64,000 bases of DNA. It comes from Cytophagales bacterium WSM2-2. GTDB lineage: Bacteria > Bacteroidota > Bacteroidia > Cytophagales > Cyclobacteriaceae. Below, one piece after another: positions 1 through 9,006 of the stretch (the stretch's first letter is position 1; each line of letters starts with the position of its first letter). Position numbers and translations under genes: made by a program. The stretch covers positions 4,948,001 to 5,012,000 of the forward strand of contig BNHL01000001.1 of NCBI GenBank assembly GCA_015472025.1. The letters run 5' to 3'. The notes beneath the pieces are model-generated. The model ran no database searches. It worked only from the letters and a program-made list of their open reading frames with translations, and had not been told where the DNA came from.

Positions 1-638
1 GCGCAGTCTCCGATAAAGTCGGAACGCATTGTAATAGCAACGTAGATGGGCGCATCTTCATAGTTGATGGCTTCCATCAATAAATTCACGAATGCAAGCG
101 TTTCGTTCACCGAATTAGGATCGGTGCTGTCTTTAAAGCGGAACAATTCTTCAAACTGGTCAACCAGGACGAGATAGTTTATATCTGCACTCCTTCTCGA
201 CTGCTGTATCGCTTCAACTAAACCAAGTGAACTGCTTCGCAACAATGTAGAGACGATCGTACGCTTGATCTTTTTGTCTTCAGGGTCAGCGTAATTATAG
301 TCGCGTGAAGTTTTTAATAACGACTCTGCAAGATTATCAATGGGGCCTGCACCAGGGCGGGTTACCACCACCTCCCAGTTAGGACTCGCATCTGTAAGGA
401 AGCCACCGTAAAGAATCGGCAACACTCCGCAGTAAATGAATGATGACTTACCGCTACCGGAAGGACCGATAACGCCTACGAACCTACTTTTTGAAAGCTT
501 TAAGAGGACTTCATCACTTTGGCCCTCCCGGCCAAAGAAAAGGTGGCTCTCTTCAATCTTGAAGGGACGTAAACCAGGAAACGGGTTGTCTATACCTACT
601 TCGGTTGACGCTCCGTGTGTTTCTTCTGTCTGGCTCAT
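1..638 (-). CDS. nSTAND1-type P-loop NTPase (partial, 3' end beyond window)
   Basis: This is the N-terminal 212 residues of a STAND-class NTPase. It starts at an ATG at 638 and runs off the window edge. The opening NPFPGLRPF segment (residues 18-26) and FFGRE just after it are hallmarks of the nSTAND1 family. A Walker A motif GPSGSGKS is at residues 58-65 and a Walker B motif LVLVDQFEELF at 156-166. The sensor-like segment TMRSDF follows near 203. Family members usually continue into a sensor region such as WD40 or other repeats, which lies outside the window. It starts 5 bases after the TIR gene ends, so the two are surely co-transcribed. STAND NTPases are signal-triggered oligomerising switches; a sensing role here is inference. 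Confidence 0.88.
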   Translation of the reverse strand, partial: MSQTEETHGASTEVGIDNPFPGLRPFKIEESHLFFGREGQSDEVLLKLSKSRFVGVIGPSGSGKSSFIYCGVLPILYGGFLTDASPNWEVVVTRPGAGPIDNLAESLLKTSRDYNYADPEDKKIKRTIVSTLLRSSSLGLVEAIQQSRRSADINYLVLVDQFEELFRFKDSTDPNSVNETLAFVNLLMEAINYEDAPIYVAITMRSDFIGDC

Positions 639-643
639 AATTT

Positions 644-2077
644 TTACGATTTAAATTCCTCTAAAAAACTTTTCAAATTCTCCATTGATTTGTTTGAATC
701 GCTGGATATCAGGGTCATATTTTGATTCTTGTAGGGATCCAAATTACCAACTCCTACCAATGCTTTTGCCTGAATAGGTTTGTTTCTTCCGAAGCCCGGA
801 GCTTTAAGCAGGTCAAGAATCTTCATTCGCACCCACTGATCATTTACTTTTCCTTTGAAAATAATAGCTCCGTCAAAATTGCGCAGGTTGTCAATGTGCC
901 TTTTGCGCACATCAAGAAGTTCGCCTTCAAAAGCAGGTAACAAAACTTTGAATCCGGATTTCTCCAGCGCCTCGCGAATCGGAGTAACTTCAGTATTGTC
1001 AACACGATCATGCACCAGGTATATCGACTTACTACTTTCTGATTCCGCGTTGTTCCTTTCTCCAACTTCCATCAACTCCTCGCGCATAATATTTTTGAAA
1101 TCCTCCAGCGGATTTTGCAATATCTCCGCCCCTTCCTGGGCTTCAGTATCCCTGCGAATAGTATCGATGAATGCTTTCTGTTTGTCGCTGGCATTTTTCA
1201 AATTCTGGGCGATCCAAATGAGACGTGAGAAATCATCCTTAGTTTGTCTCTTGGCTACGGCCACTTCTGATGCAATCTTGTTTTGAATGTCAACAATCGA
1301 ACGATCCGCTCCTTCCGGAATTTCACCATAAGCACTTCCGATCAAGTGGACAGAAAGTGAGCATTCTTCCAGGTCCTTCCTTACTTCTTTTTCCAGTTCG
1401 TCCAGGCGATTGGATAATGTGTGATTAGGCAACACGATGAATCCATGACGTTGCAACTCACGCTTGATGATATTCCGTTGTACAGAAAGGTCGTGGCCCG
1501 TTTCCGCGAGGTAAATTGTCTTCCTTTTATAAATATTCTTTATTTCACCTGACTTGGTCTCACCTGCTTTTAATACGATCAGTGATTCATGAATATCATA
1601 GGCCAAGTCAACCAGCTTCATCCAATATTGCTTTTCTGCCTCCTGGCTAAAGAAATCGGAGTATTCCTTCATCGCTCCCGTCTCCACATCGAGTTGGTAC
1701 ATGTCATACCCAATGGAATCGCGAAGGCGAGGTGGTTGCTCTTGTGTGGTCATCGGGGCTTTTAGTACTTTGAATACCCGGTTGACCTGCGAGGGAGACG
1801 TGTTTTTTACGAATGTCTCCACCAAATCAAGGCAACGACCTGATTGTACAAAATCTTTTGTAAGCACAGTTACTAAAATTGATGCGTTATCCATGGCCGG
1901 AGCCGTGGCTGTGTCAAATTCTGATTTGATCACCACCGTTGGTTTAGTCCCCAATACCTGGAAGAGCATCAGTTCTAGAAATTTTTTAAACTGGGTTACC
2001 CACCCTTGCTCGCTCTTTTTGGAAGTCTCGTTGTCTACCTCCGCAAATGTGATTAGCACGTCAATGTCTGCTGCCAT
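644..2077 (-). CDS. Protein with three tandem TIR-like domains
   Basis: The 477-residue soluble protein shows three Rossmann-like TIR-type units. The first spans about residues 5-110 (strand IDVLITFAE, later ILVTVLTKDF). The second spans about 186-300 (strand TIYLAE, then the SVHLIGSAYGEIPE segment). The third spans about 350-460 (strand SIYLVHDRVD, then DGAIIFKGKVNDQWV). TIR domains act as interaction modules or NAD+-cleaving enzymes. The usual WCxxE active-site segment is not intact in the first unit: it reads RCLDLVE, with Glu87 displaced by two residues. The second unit resembles the TIR-like domains of bacterial proteins fused to or encoded beside STAND NTPases. The gene sits 13 bases after the transporter-like gene and 5 bases before the nSTAND1 NTPase. 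Enzymatic activity is uncertain; scaffold or signalling roles are equally possible. Confidence 0.82.
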   Translation of the reverse strand: MAADIDVLITFAEVDNETSKKSEQGWVTQFKKFLELMLFQVLGTKPTVVIKSEFDTATAPAMDNASILVTVLTKDFVQSGRCLDLVETFVKNTSPSQVNRVFKVLKAPMTTQEQPPRLRDSIGYDMYQLDVETGAMKEYSDFFSQEAEKQYWMKLVDLAYDIHESLIVLKAGETKSGEIKNIYKRKTIYLAETGHDLSVQRNIIKRELQRHGFIVLPNHTLSNRLDELEKEVRKDLEECSLSVHLIGSAYGEIPEGADRSIVDIQNKIASEVAVAKRQTKDDFSRLIWIAQNLKNASDKQKAFIDTIRRDTEAQEGAEILQNPLEDFKNIMREELMEVGERNNAESESSKSIYLVHDRVDNTEVTPIREALEKSGFKVLLPAFEGELLDVRKRHIDNLRNFDGAIIFKGKVNDQWVRMKILDLLKAPGFGRNKPIQAKALVGVGNLDPYKNQNMTLISSDSNKSMENLKSFLEEFKS

Positions 2078-2090
2078 GGATATTATGGGT

Positions 2091-5000
2091 TTAAACTTTT
2101 TCTTTTTTTCTTTCTGTCACATTATAAATAAGTCCTTGCGCCAAGTCGTGGTGACTTGCAAGAACAAAATAGAAGTCAGCTAATTCAATTTTAAAAAGCA
2201 CGGTACGTTCCACTGCCTCTACCTGAGTAATTTTCGGAACTGCACCTTCCTGAAACAAGTCTCCAAACACATCATCCTTTCTCAGTGTTTGAATTTCTTC
2301 CTGATCTACACGGAGCTTGGCTTCACCCGAGGCAATAATCAAAATAGGAGTCTCAGTTGAATTAATATTAAGTTTTTCGCGCGCATTTAATGTGATCGGC
2401 AGGATCTTGTCTGAAAGGTCGCTCAACACCTTTCCTGACACCCGCTGAAAGGCAGGAAGTTTTTTGATCAGCATGACCATCTCTATATAAAGGAAGAAAC
2501 CGTCATCCAAGCCATCAAGCAACTGGTTGTTCTCTATTGCAGAATCGAGGAATTTCTTATCACGATACGGGAGCCGTTCCGAAACTGTATAATAGGCATC
2601 CTTGTCTTTATTGAAAACAACCCATGCAGTTGTCTCCTGGAGTAATTTGTCCTGGTTGAACATCTGGCTGATCAAACCGCGGCTTACCCTGAAGTCATTA
2701 ATGTATGCGGTCGAGTGAACAGCACAGGCTTTCGTCCACCGGTTATTGTAATTAAAGTCACGATTCAGAATATAGTTGATTGTCTGAATGTGGTTATAGC
2801 TCTCGCGCGGGAAGTAAATCTGAAGGGCTTCCAACTTGTCTGATGTTGCAGAGTCATCAAGCAGCGGAATCAATTTCGGTTTTAAATCCTGATCTACGAA
2901 CAAATCCAAAAGCTCCAGAGCGTATTGGATACTGTCAGGAGTACCTGCTTCAATGTTTTCTTTTACCAACTGCACAGATTCGGGATCGTACAAGAGTGAA
3001 AGTAGCAGCGTGATGTGATCATAGTTGTCACGAATTTCTTCTCTCAAGGCTTCGCGAAGGAAACTGTAGATCGGTTCATCAGGGATTTCTTCCAGTGCAG
3101 CTACGTTCCAAAGCGTCTTGCTCATCTCCGTATCGAGCAAATCTTTTACCGCCAAAGCCTCACGTCCCTTGGCTTGATAATTAATGAATCGTAAGGCGTA
3201 AAGTATTTGCTTAACGATGCGCTTATCCGGATAGTCAATTTTTTTCCAGAGCAATTGGAGCCCTTCATTCCCTCCAATGTGCCCCATGATCTGAATCAGC
3301 TTCGCCATCACCAAATCTCCCTGACCGGATTTATGGAAAGCCGCCTCGAGATAAGCTAATCCAGTGGCTCCAGACTCTTTCAATGCGGATGCTGCCTGAT
3401 GTGAATAAAGCGGAGACGACAACATTTCTATCAATACGTTCCATGTTTCAGGACGCTTTACTTTACGTGCCGTCAAGATTGCCTCACCACGCACTCTCGG
3501 GTCCGGATCGCGCATCAATTCCAACAAAATGAAAATAGTCTTATTATTAGTGAGCTTGCGCATGAACTTGGCCGCCAGCATCCGATCCGTTTGTTTCACC
3601 GACTTACTCAGTTTCATAAGTTTGTCGGGGGAGATTGAAAGCAGATCGCTGTCCTCAGCAGCACCAGCCGCTTGCGTTGCAAGACCTTTAATCTCACTGC
3701 TTTCCTGATTGAGACCTAATTCCTGAACTTTATCCAATGCAAACTGACGAACTCTCTTGATCTTACTTTCTGAAAGGTTAATGATAGACGACTCAAAAAG
3801 AGCGGGCTCCAACTTTTCCATCAATTTCAACCCATAGATCACCTTACTCTCGGCATCACTCCTCACTTCTTTGCCCAACACACTGTCAAGGGTATATTCC
3901 TTCACCACGTCTTTTTCCACAGCGGTTTTGTTCTTGACCAGCGAGTTTTGAAGAGTATCCCGATAACCTTGATACATCCGGTTAGAAACAAAATACCAGA
4001 TCACGAGGAAACCCGCCGTAAATGCGGTCACGGAAAGCAGGTTGAATATGCTGAAAGAGTTAATAAGTACGATTAATCCCCCGGCAATCGCTGAGGCCAG
4101 AGCAAATACAAAACCTTCTATCTTAGTCTGGACGTCAATCTTGATCGACTTATCAATGGGTACGTAATAGAATTTGAAAATTGGAGTGTCCAACGCATCG
4201 CGCAGTGAATTGATGAACAATTTGCTCATCGCAACCGCGATAAAGAAGTAGACAACAGCTGTTTTACCTGAAGCTGCCGGGTCAAATCCAAAAACGCTAC
4301 CCAGCAAGAATGCTGCTACAGTAAATATCAAAATGACAATCGGGTTAATGATCATTGCAACCCGCAATCCGTAATCCTGTGCAATACGATCTGTGATAAA
4401 CGTAGTGAACAAGAAACTGAAGATTACAATAGTCGCTTCAAAAAGACTCAAGAAAATAGGGAGGGATTGATCATCAAACTGTACCACTGACACGTTATAA
4501 AAAGAATAGTCCACAAATCGCAGTGTTGTCAGCGACACAACTATAAATGCGGCCATTAGCAGGATGTACTTGTTGGAAATGAAATCTCCAATAGAAAGTT
4601 TCTTTAGTTCGGATTCATCTTGTGCTACGCTGCCTTTTCCAAGATACCTGCTCGCAAGGATCGCGAACACAACCAAATATCCAATGATACTGAGTAGCGC
4701 GATGGTATAGAGCGATTCCAGCTTTATCCCAGATGCAAGCATAACCGGGATGGAGAAGAAGGCGATAATGGAAGCGATGTCAGTTCCAACGTCCACGCTA
4801 CCAATCAGGCGTTTACCATCACGGACGTTGAACATACGTCCGAACGCACCCCAAAACACGAGCTGAACTACGAATGTAAGAGGGAGGATAAGCGTAAAAC
4901 CAAATTGATATAGCAGTTTTACATCTGTAACAACCTTATCACCAAACTCAAGAAAAGCAGTAAGCCCTACAATTAGCAGAAGGAAAAAAATGGCAAGCCC

Positions 5001-5252
5001 GGAAAAGCGCACTCGCCCCTGGAGGAAGTTGTAAATCCCTGTAATAACAATTCCAAATCCTCCGGAGAACGCAAGTACTACAGGTAAGTCAAACTTTTCG
5101 CTGAAGTCAGGGATACTTAAAAGCAGTGACTGAGAAGCAACGGAGACCGTTGCCAGGAATAACCCCATCAAGAAACTCATTATCAAAAGCAGACCTACTG
5201 GGCCTGTTTCTTTCGGCTCGACATCGAGCATCTTCCAAAATCGTGAAAGCAT
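2091..5252 (-). CDS. NTT/MFS-like membrane transporter fused to HEAT repeats and cNMP-binding-like domain
   Basis: The protein has 1053 residues from the ATG at 5252; an in-frame GTG at 5282 is an alternative start. The first 430 or so residues contain about twelve hydrophobic segments and resemble the ATP/ADP carrier (NTT, Npt1/Npt2) type of MFS transporter. Residues from roughly 470 to 900 are helical and repeat-like (for example LLELMRDPDPRVRGEAILTA), typical of HEAT repeats. The last 130 residues resemble a cyclic-nucleotide-binding fold, but the phosphate-binding cassette is degenerate: FGDLFQEG replaces FGE, and the RxA pair is missing. It leads an operon with the TIR and nSTAND1 genes. 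True nucleotide transport, and any ligand of the C-terminal domain, are unproven. I am confident of the architecture, less so of the substrate. Confidence 0.82.
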   Translation of the reverse strand: MLSRFWKMLDVEPKETGPVGLLLIMSFLMGLFLATVSVASQSLLLSIPDFSEKFDLPVVLAFSGGFGIVITGIYNFLQGRVRFSGLAIFFLLLIVGLTAFLEFGDKVVTDVKLLYQFGFTLILPLTFVVQLVFWGAFGRMFNVRDGKRLIGSVDVGTDIASIIAFFSIPVMLASGIKLESLYTIALLSIIGYLVVFAILASRYLGKGSVAQDESELKKLSIGDFISNKYILLMAAFIVVSLTTLRFVDYSFYNVSVVQFDDQSLPIFLSLFEATIVIFSFLFTTFITDRIAQDYGLRVAMIINPIVILIFTVAAFLLGSVFGFDPAASGKTAVVYFFIAVAMSKLFINSLRDALDTPIFKFYYVPIDKSIKIDVQTKIEGFVFALASAIAGGLIVLINSFSIFNLLSVTAFTAGFLVIWYFVSNRMYQGYRDTLQNSLVKNKTAVEKDVVKEYTLDSVLGKEVRSDAESKVIYGLKLMEKLEPALFESSIINLSESKIKRVRQFALDKVQELGLNQESSEIKGLATQAAGAAEDSDLLSISPDKLMKLSKSVKQTDRMLAAKFMRKLTNNKTIFILLELMRDPDPRVRGEAILTARKVKRPETWNVLIEMLSSPLYSHQAASALKESGATGLAYLEAAFHKSGQGDLVMAKLIQIMGHIGGNEGLQLLWKKIDYPDKRIVKQILYALRFINYQAKGREALAVKDLLDTEMSKTLWNVAALEEIPDEPIYSFLREALREEIRDNYDHITLLLSLLYDPESVQLVKENIEAGTPDSIQYALELLDLFVDQDLKPKLIPLLDDSATSDKLEALQIYFPRESYNHIQTINYILNRDFNYNNRWTKACAVHSTAYINDFRVSRGLISQMFNQDKLLQETTAWVVFNKDKDAYYTVSERLPYRDKKFLDSAIENNQLLDGLDDGFFLYIEMVMLIKKLPAFQRVSGKVLSDLSDKILPITLNAREKLNINSTETPILIIASGEAKLRVDQEEIQTLRKDDVFGDLFQEGAVPKITQVEAVERTVLFKIELADFYFVLASHHDLAQGLIYNVTERKKEKV

Positions 5253-5477
5253 GATCCGGGGTTTAACGCATAAATTTTGCACATTTTGTCGAAAAAAGCA
5301 ATAAAATCACCGTAACATATACATGTGGTTTTTCCCCTAATTGTCAATAACTTGTGTAACAATCAGATGAGTCCGATATTTCCATTGATCGATTTTACTT
5401 TGTTGAAAATGCGGGTTATGACTAATAAAGGGAGCTTCTTTCGTTTTCAAAATAACTGCGAACTAAATACATCTTTT

Positions 5478-5485
5478 TAAATTTG
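5478..5485 (+). promoter_or_regulatory. Candidate -7 box (TAAATTTG) for the OmpA/PorE-like gene
   Basis: The sequence exactly matches the Bacteroidota TAnnTTTG consensus and ends 32 bases before the ATG at 5518. No clear TTG is present at the -33 spacing, so the call rests on the -7 match and its position only. Confidence 0.5.
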
Positions 5486-5517
5486 AACTTTTTCTTACAG
5501 CGTAAAAAATAATCATA

Positions 5518-7818
5518 ATGAGAAAATTTTGTTTCATCTGTATCCTGTTTACCTACACTTTTTCAACTGCTGACGCTCAAGACACTAAAAAGCTCTCCGA
5601 AGCCCAGCGAATGTTCGCGATCAAGAGCTACGACAAGGCACTTCCCCTCTACGTGGAGGCAATTGAATCAGGCGTGAAGGATCCATTGGCTTTTTACCAA
5701 GCCGGTGTTTGCTATCAGAAGCAGCAAAACGTTGATAGCCAGATCAAAGGAATCCCTTATTTTGAAAATGCACTCAAAAATGGAAAGGGCTTACCTCCTA
5801 CTTTGGCATACGATCTCGGTATGCTTTATCTTAAGAATGATCAATTAGATAAGGCTCTTGAAACTCTTACGACCTATAAAACTTCGGTCAAGGCCGACCC
5901 CAAGGCCACCGTCATCGCTAACAAAGCGATCGAAGTATGCCACAATGCGATAGCGATGATGTCCGTGCCCCGTAACTTTACGGTACACAGCTTTGTCGGT
6001 GCCGTTAACACACAATACACAGAGTATAATCCAACAGTGTCAGCCGATGAAAGTATCATTGCTTTCACAGCTTTACGTCCCAACACCGGTCGCACACGGT
6101 CGGGAGACAAATTCATAGAAGAAGTTCTGGTTTCGTACAATAAGGCGGGATCATGGTCCGAGCCGGTGGTCATTCCGATTTCCTCAGACTATAATGTAGG
6201 CACAGCGGGTATCTCACCCGATGGACAGAAGATGATGATCTTCATCGGAGGTGCAAGCGACCCAGGAAGTCTTTACCAGATTACAAAAGACGGTGACTCC
6301 TGGTCCAAACCAAGTCTTTTGGCTGGAAGCCTTAACTCCAATGGACTTGAGACGACTTGCAGCATCACTCCTGATGGCAAAACGATTTACTTCGCCAGCG
6401 ACCGCCAGGGAGGCAAAGGAGGCCTTGATATTTGGAAGACTGAATTGAAAGACGGCAAATGGGCCCAACCCACTAATCTAGGGCCTGAAGTAAATACACC
6501 AGCCAATGAAGACGCCCCTTTCATCCATCCTGACCAGAAGACCATGTTCTTCACATCCGATGGCCACAACACCATGGGTGGTAATGATATTTTCAAAACA
6601 AAGCTTGTCAACGGAAAGTGGACTAATCCAGAAAATATGGGTTATCCAATAAATACAACCTCAAACGACAACTACTTCACACTTCTCGCTGATGGCAAGC
6701 GTGCCTATTTCTCTTCGGACAGGAAAGGCGGTCAGGGAGCGCAGGATATTTATTTCATTGATATGCCGGACAATGCGTCTACAATTCCGCTGACGATGAT
6801 CAAGGGAAAGATATTGAATGGAGAGACTGGATTGCCCATCAAGACTAAAATGTATGTGATTGACAAAGAGTCAAAGAGAGATGTTGAGTTTGTCTATGAC
6901 CCTGATCCAAAGACGGGAGACTATCTAATCATCCTCCCACCTGCGAAGAATTATGATATTGTCATTGAATCGGAAGGCTTCCTCCCCTATACTTTAAATG
7001 TGAACATCCCGAACCAGGACTACTTCTACGAATTGTTCCAGAAAATCTCTCTCAAGACCATCAAACAATTCGATGTTGTTGTTGGCCAGGAAGTAACCGT
7101 CAAAAATGCCTTTTATGACACTCAACAGGAAGTGAAGACCGATTTAAGAAAAACGCATGAAGCTCAACTAGTTAAGAGTGGTGAATTGGACGTCTATGAT
7201 ATGATGTTAGACCTTATGGCTTCCAATGACAAGGAAGGCCTTGCCTACCTCGTTAGTCTGATCGAACATACCAACCCGGTTGAGTCCGTGAATTTTGATG
7301 AGAGCACCAATTCCAAGATCGAAGTTGCAAATCGCGCCTACTACTATGATGAAAGCGATGAGAGCAAGTTTGAGCAAAAGAACGTGGAGGGAAAGACGGT
7401 ATTCTCTTTACCGACGATGATTGTAACGGAAGAAGCCAAGCGATTGAAAGGAGAGGCCGCCAAGGCTACTGTGTTTGATAAAGTGCTCCTCGATAAATTC
7501 GTCAAAATATTCTTTGATCAGGGTAAAAGTGATCTGAAAGAGCAGTACAATACTCAGCTCAGTGACATCTTGAAAGTATTGAATGCAAACCCGGGGCTCG
7601 GTATTGAAATTTCCGGTTTCGCTTCGTCCGAGGGAAGCGAAGAAGCCAACCGTGAACTATCCAATAAACGCGCTATTGCCGTGCTTGACTACTTCAATCA
7701 CCAGGGCGTTGTGCGCAGACGCATTGTTGCCCGTGGTTATGGTGCAACCAAAGATGGGAGTGTTTCCAAGGAAGAAGGACGAAGAGTTGAAGTGAGAGTG
7801 GTTGCTGTCAAGCAGTAA
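5518..7818 (+). CDS. PorE-like OmpA family protein (TPR, beta-propeller, CRD, OmpA)
   Basis: This 766-residue exported protein has a signal peptide ending near residue 20 (STADAQ). TPR-like helices follow at about 24-135. A PD40/WD40-like propeller spans about 155-425, with repeated SPDG and PDGKTIYFASDR blades. A carboxypeptidase-regulatory-like beta domain lies near 435-510, and a C-terminal OmpA peptidoglycan-binding domain spans about 650-766. This domain order matches PorE of the type IX secretion system, which links the secretion machine to peptidoglycan. Unlike PorE itself there is no lipobox cysteine, so it is probably periplasmic or outer-membrane associated without lipidation. The gene is divergent from the TIR/STAND operon and convergent with a lipoprotein gene. 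Type IX function is inferred from architecture only; many Bacteroidota carry several such paralogues. Confidence 0.88.
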   Translation: MRKFCFICILFTYTFSTADAQDTKKLSEAQRMFAIKSYDKALPLYVEAIESGVKDPLAFYQAGVCYQKQQNVDSQIKGIPYFENALKNGKGLPPTLAYDLGMLYLKNDQLDKALETLTTYKTSVKADPKATVIANKAIEVCHNAIAMMSVPRNFTVHSFVGAVNTQYTEYNPTVSADESIIAFTALRPNTGRTRSGDKFIEEVLVSYNKAGSWSEPVVIPISSDYNVGTAGISPDGQKMMIFIGGASDPGSLYQITKDGDSWSKPSLLAGSLNSNGLETTCSITPDGKTIYFASDRQGGKGGLDIWKTELKDGKWAQPTNLGPEVNTPANEDAPFIHPDQKTMFFTSDGHNTMGGNDIFKTKLVNGKWTNPENMGYPINTTSNDNYFTLLADGKRAYFSSDRKGGQGAQDIYFIDMPDNASTIPLTMIKGKILNGETGLPIKTKMYVIDKESKRDVEFVYDPDPKTGDYLIILPPAKNYDIVIESEGFLPYTLNVNIPNQDYFYELFQKISLKTIKQFDVVVGQEVTVKNAFYDTQQEVKTDLRKTHEAQLVKSGELDVYDMMLDLMASNDKEGLAYLVSLIEHTNPVESVNFDESTNSKIEVANRAYYYDESDESKFEQKNVEGKTVFSLPTMIVTEEAKRLKGEAAKATVFDKVLLDKFVKIFFDQGKSDLKEQYNTQLSDILKVLNANPGLGIEISGFASSEGSEEANRELSNKRAIAVLDYFNHQGVVRRRIVARGYGATKDGSVSKEEGRRVEVRVVAVKQ

Positions 7819-7872
7819 TCAATTCAATAAATCAAAAGCGTAGAGAAGCATTTTGCTTCCTCAGTTATAATC

Positions 7873-7902
7873 AAAGCAAGGCTACAAGGATAGTCTTGCT
7901 TT
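7873..7902. terminator. Hairpin between convergent genes
   Basis: AAAGCAAG pairs with CTTGCTTT, with an inner CTA/TAG extension, between the OmpA-like gene and the converging lipoprotein gene. A T-rich run (ACTTTTAG) follows on the plus strand, so it can serve the plus gene and possibly both. A second small hairpin (GAAGCA/TGCTTC, 7845-7859) lies just before it. Confidence 0.65.
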
Positions 7903-7955
7903 ACTTTTAGAAACATATTTGATTTTTGCTATCAGTAACGAAGTCAGGTTAGTAA

Positions 7956-8909
7956 TTAAAATCCATCTCCTTCGTCCTTCTTCTTAGCGTCTTGCTTTTT
8001 AGGAGGTGGTGCTGTCTGCGTCTTCGGTTTGCGCTTGAATAGCCCAACGCCTTTTTTCTTCTCAACGGTAGACGGTTGAGTCTTCTTCTTCGTTTGAGGT
8101 TGTTGTTGCACTTCTGGTTGAGGTTGCTGAACTACAGTTGAGTCAAGACCAGTATCGTAGTTCTCCTCTTGTTGAATATTTGCATTTACACCTGTTGTAT
8201 CTGTAACAACTGTTTTCTTCGGTTTTTTCTTGAAGAGGTTTTTCAGTTTGGCAAAGAACCCCAGCTTCGCTCCTCCCTTGGTTGTGGCGGCTTCTTTATC
8301 TGCCTTTGCTCCTTCTATTCCCAACTTCACATCCGGCAGAACTAACACATCGCGGAAGTACCACATGTATGCGTCCTGATCCAAATTGAATTTTTCTTTC
8401 TCTTTGGAGATAACGTAAACGCTATCCTCTTCCTGCCCTTTCGTTTTTTTCTTAGCTGATGCCGTTGTTGTTATTGTATCTGTAACACTTCGTGCTGCGC
8501 TATCCAAAGCCTGTTTGATCGCGAGCGAATCAACTGTCTCTTCTTTCTTAGGATACACCCGCTTCATGGACACTGTTTGCAGCGAACGCAATGCCTTTTT
8601 ATAAGTCTTTTTTGGAAGCAATAAATAGCGGTCCTTTTTTACACGTCTTTCAAACGGCAGGGCTGGCCCTGGCATCACTACACTCTTATCCCAACTGGAG
8701 TCGCGGGCGGGCAGGTTTAATGTTTTACTGTTACTGGCAAGTACTTCCTGAGGCTGATTTTTGTTCTCATTGAAATGAACGAAGGTGCTTCGTTCAGTAG
8801 GCTTGTCAAAAATGAAAGCACTTTGGTAGGCAGGACAAATCGCGCGCTGCGTTGTGCAGCCCGTGAGCGCACAGACGCACACGATGAGATAGGTTAAAGC
8901 CTTGGTCAT
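7956..8909 (-). CDS. Hypothetical lipoprotein with polybasic, P/Q-rich tail
   Basis: The 317-residue product begins with a lipoprotein signal peptide with an LTGC lipobox (cysteine at 18), so it should be anchored in a membrane. The middle (roughly 35-200) contains conserved-looking blocks such as YMWYFRDVLVLPDV. From about residue 215 the chain is low complexity, rich in Lys, Gln, Pro and Thr, and probably disordered. I do not recognise a functional domain. It converges on the PorE-like OmpA gene, and the intergenic hairpin may terminate both. A basic C-terminal tail on a lipoprotein could bind anionic polymers or nucleic acids, but nothing in the sequence shows this. Confidence 0.75.
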   Translation of the reverse strand: MTKALTYLIVCVCALTGCTTQRAICPAYQSAFIFDKPTERSTFVHFNENKNQPQEVLASNSKTLNLPARDSSWDKSVVMPGPALPFERRVKKDRYLLLPKKTYKKALRSLQTVSMKRVYPKKEETVDSLAIKQALDSAARSVTDTITTTASAKKKTKGQEEDSVYVISKEKEKFNLDQDAYMWYFRDVLVLPDVKLGIEGAKADKEAATTKGGAKLGFFAKLKNLFKKKPKKTVVTDTTGVNANIQQEENYDTGLDSTVVQQPQPEVQQQPQTKKKTQPSTVEKKKGVGLFKRKPKTQTAPPPKKQDAKKKDEGDGF

Positions 8910-8932
8910 TCCAATCGGACGATCACAATTGG

Positions 8933-8940
8933 CAAAACTA
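8933..8940 (-). promoter_or_regulatory. Candidate -7 box (TAGTTTTG) for the lipoprotein gene
   Basis: On the minus strand the sequence matches TAnnTTTG exactly, 24 bases upstream of the ATG at 8909. No good -33 element is visible. Confidence 0.45.
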
Positions 8941-9006
8941 AAAAATTAACTTCAGTAATCCGAAACATTTGTAAAATCAGTCATTGATAACGTGTTGAAA
9001 GACAGC

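Noticed and set aside
855..1286. A 143-codon plus-strand reading frame in the TIR gene
   Set aside because: It is antisense to the TIR gene and resembles no known family; the minus-strand gene explains the region fully.
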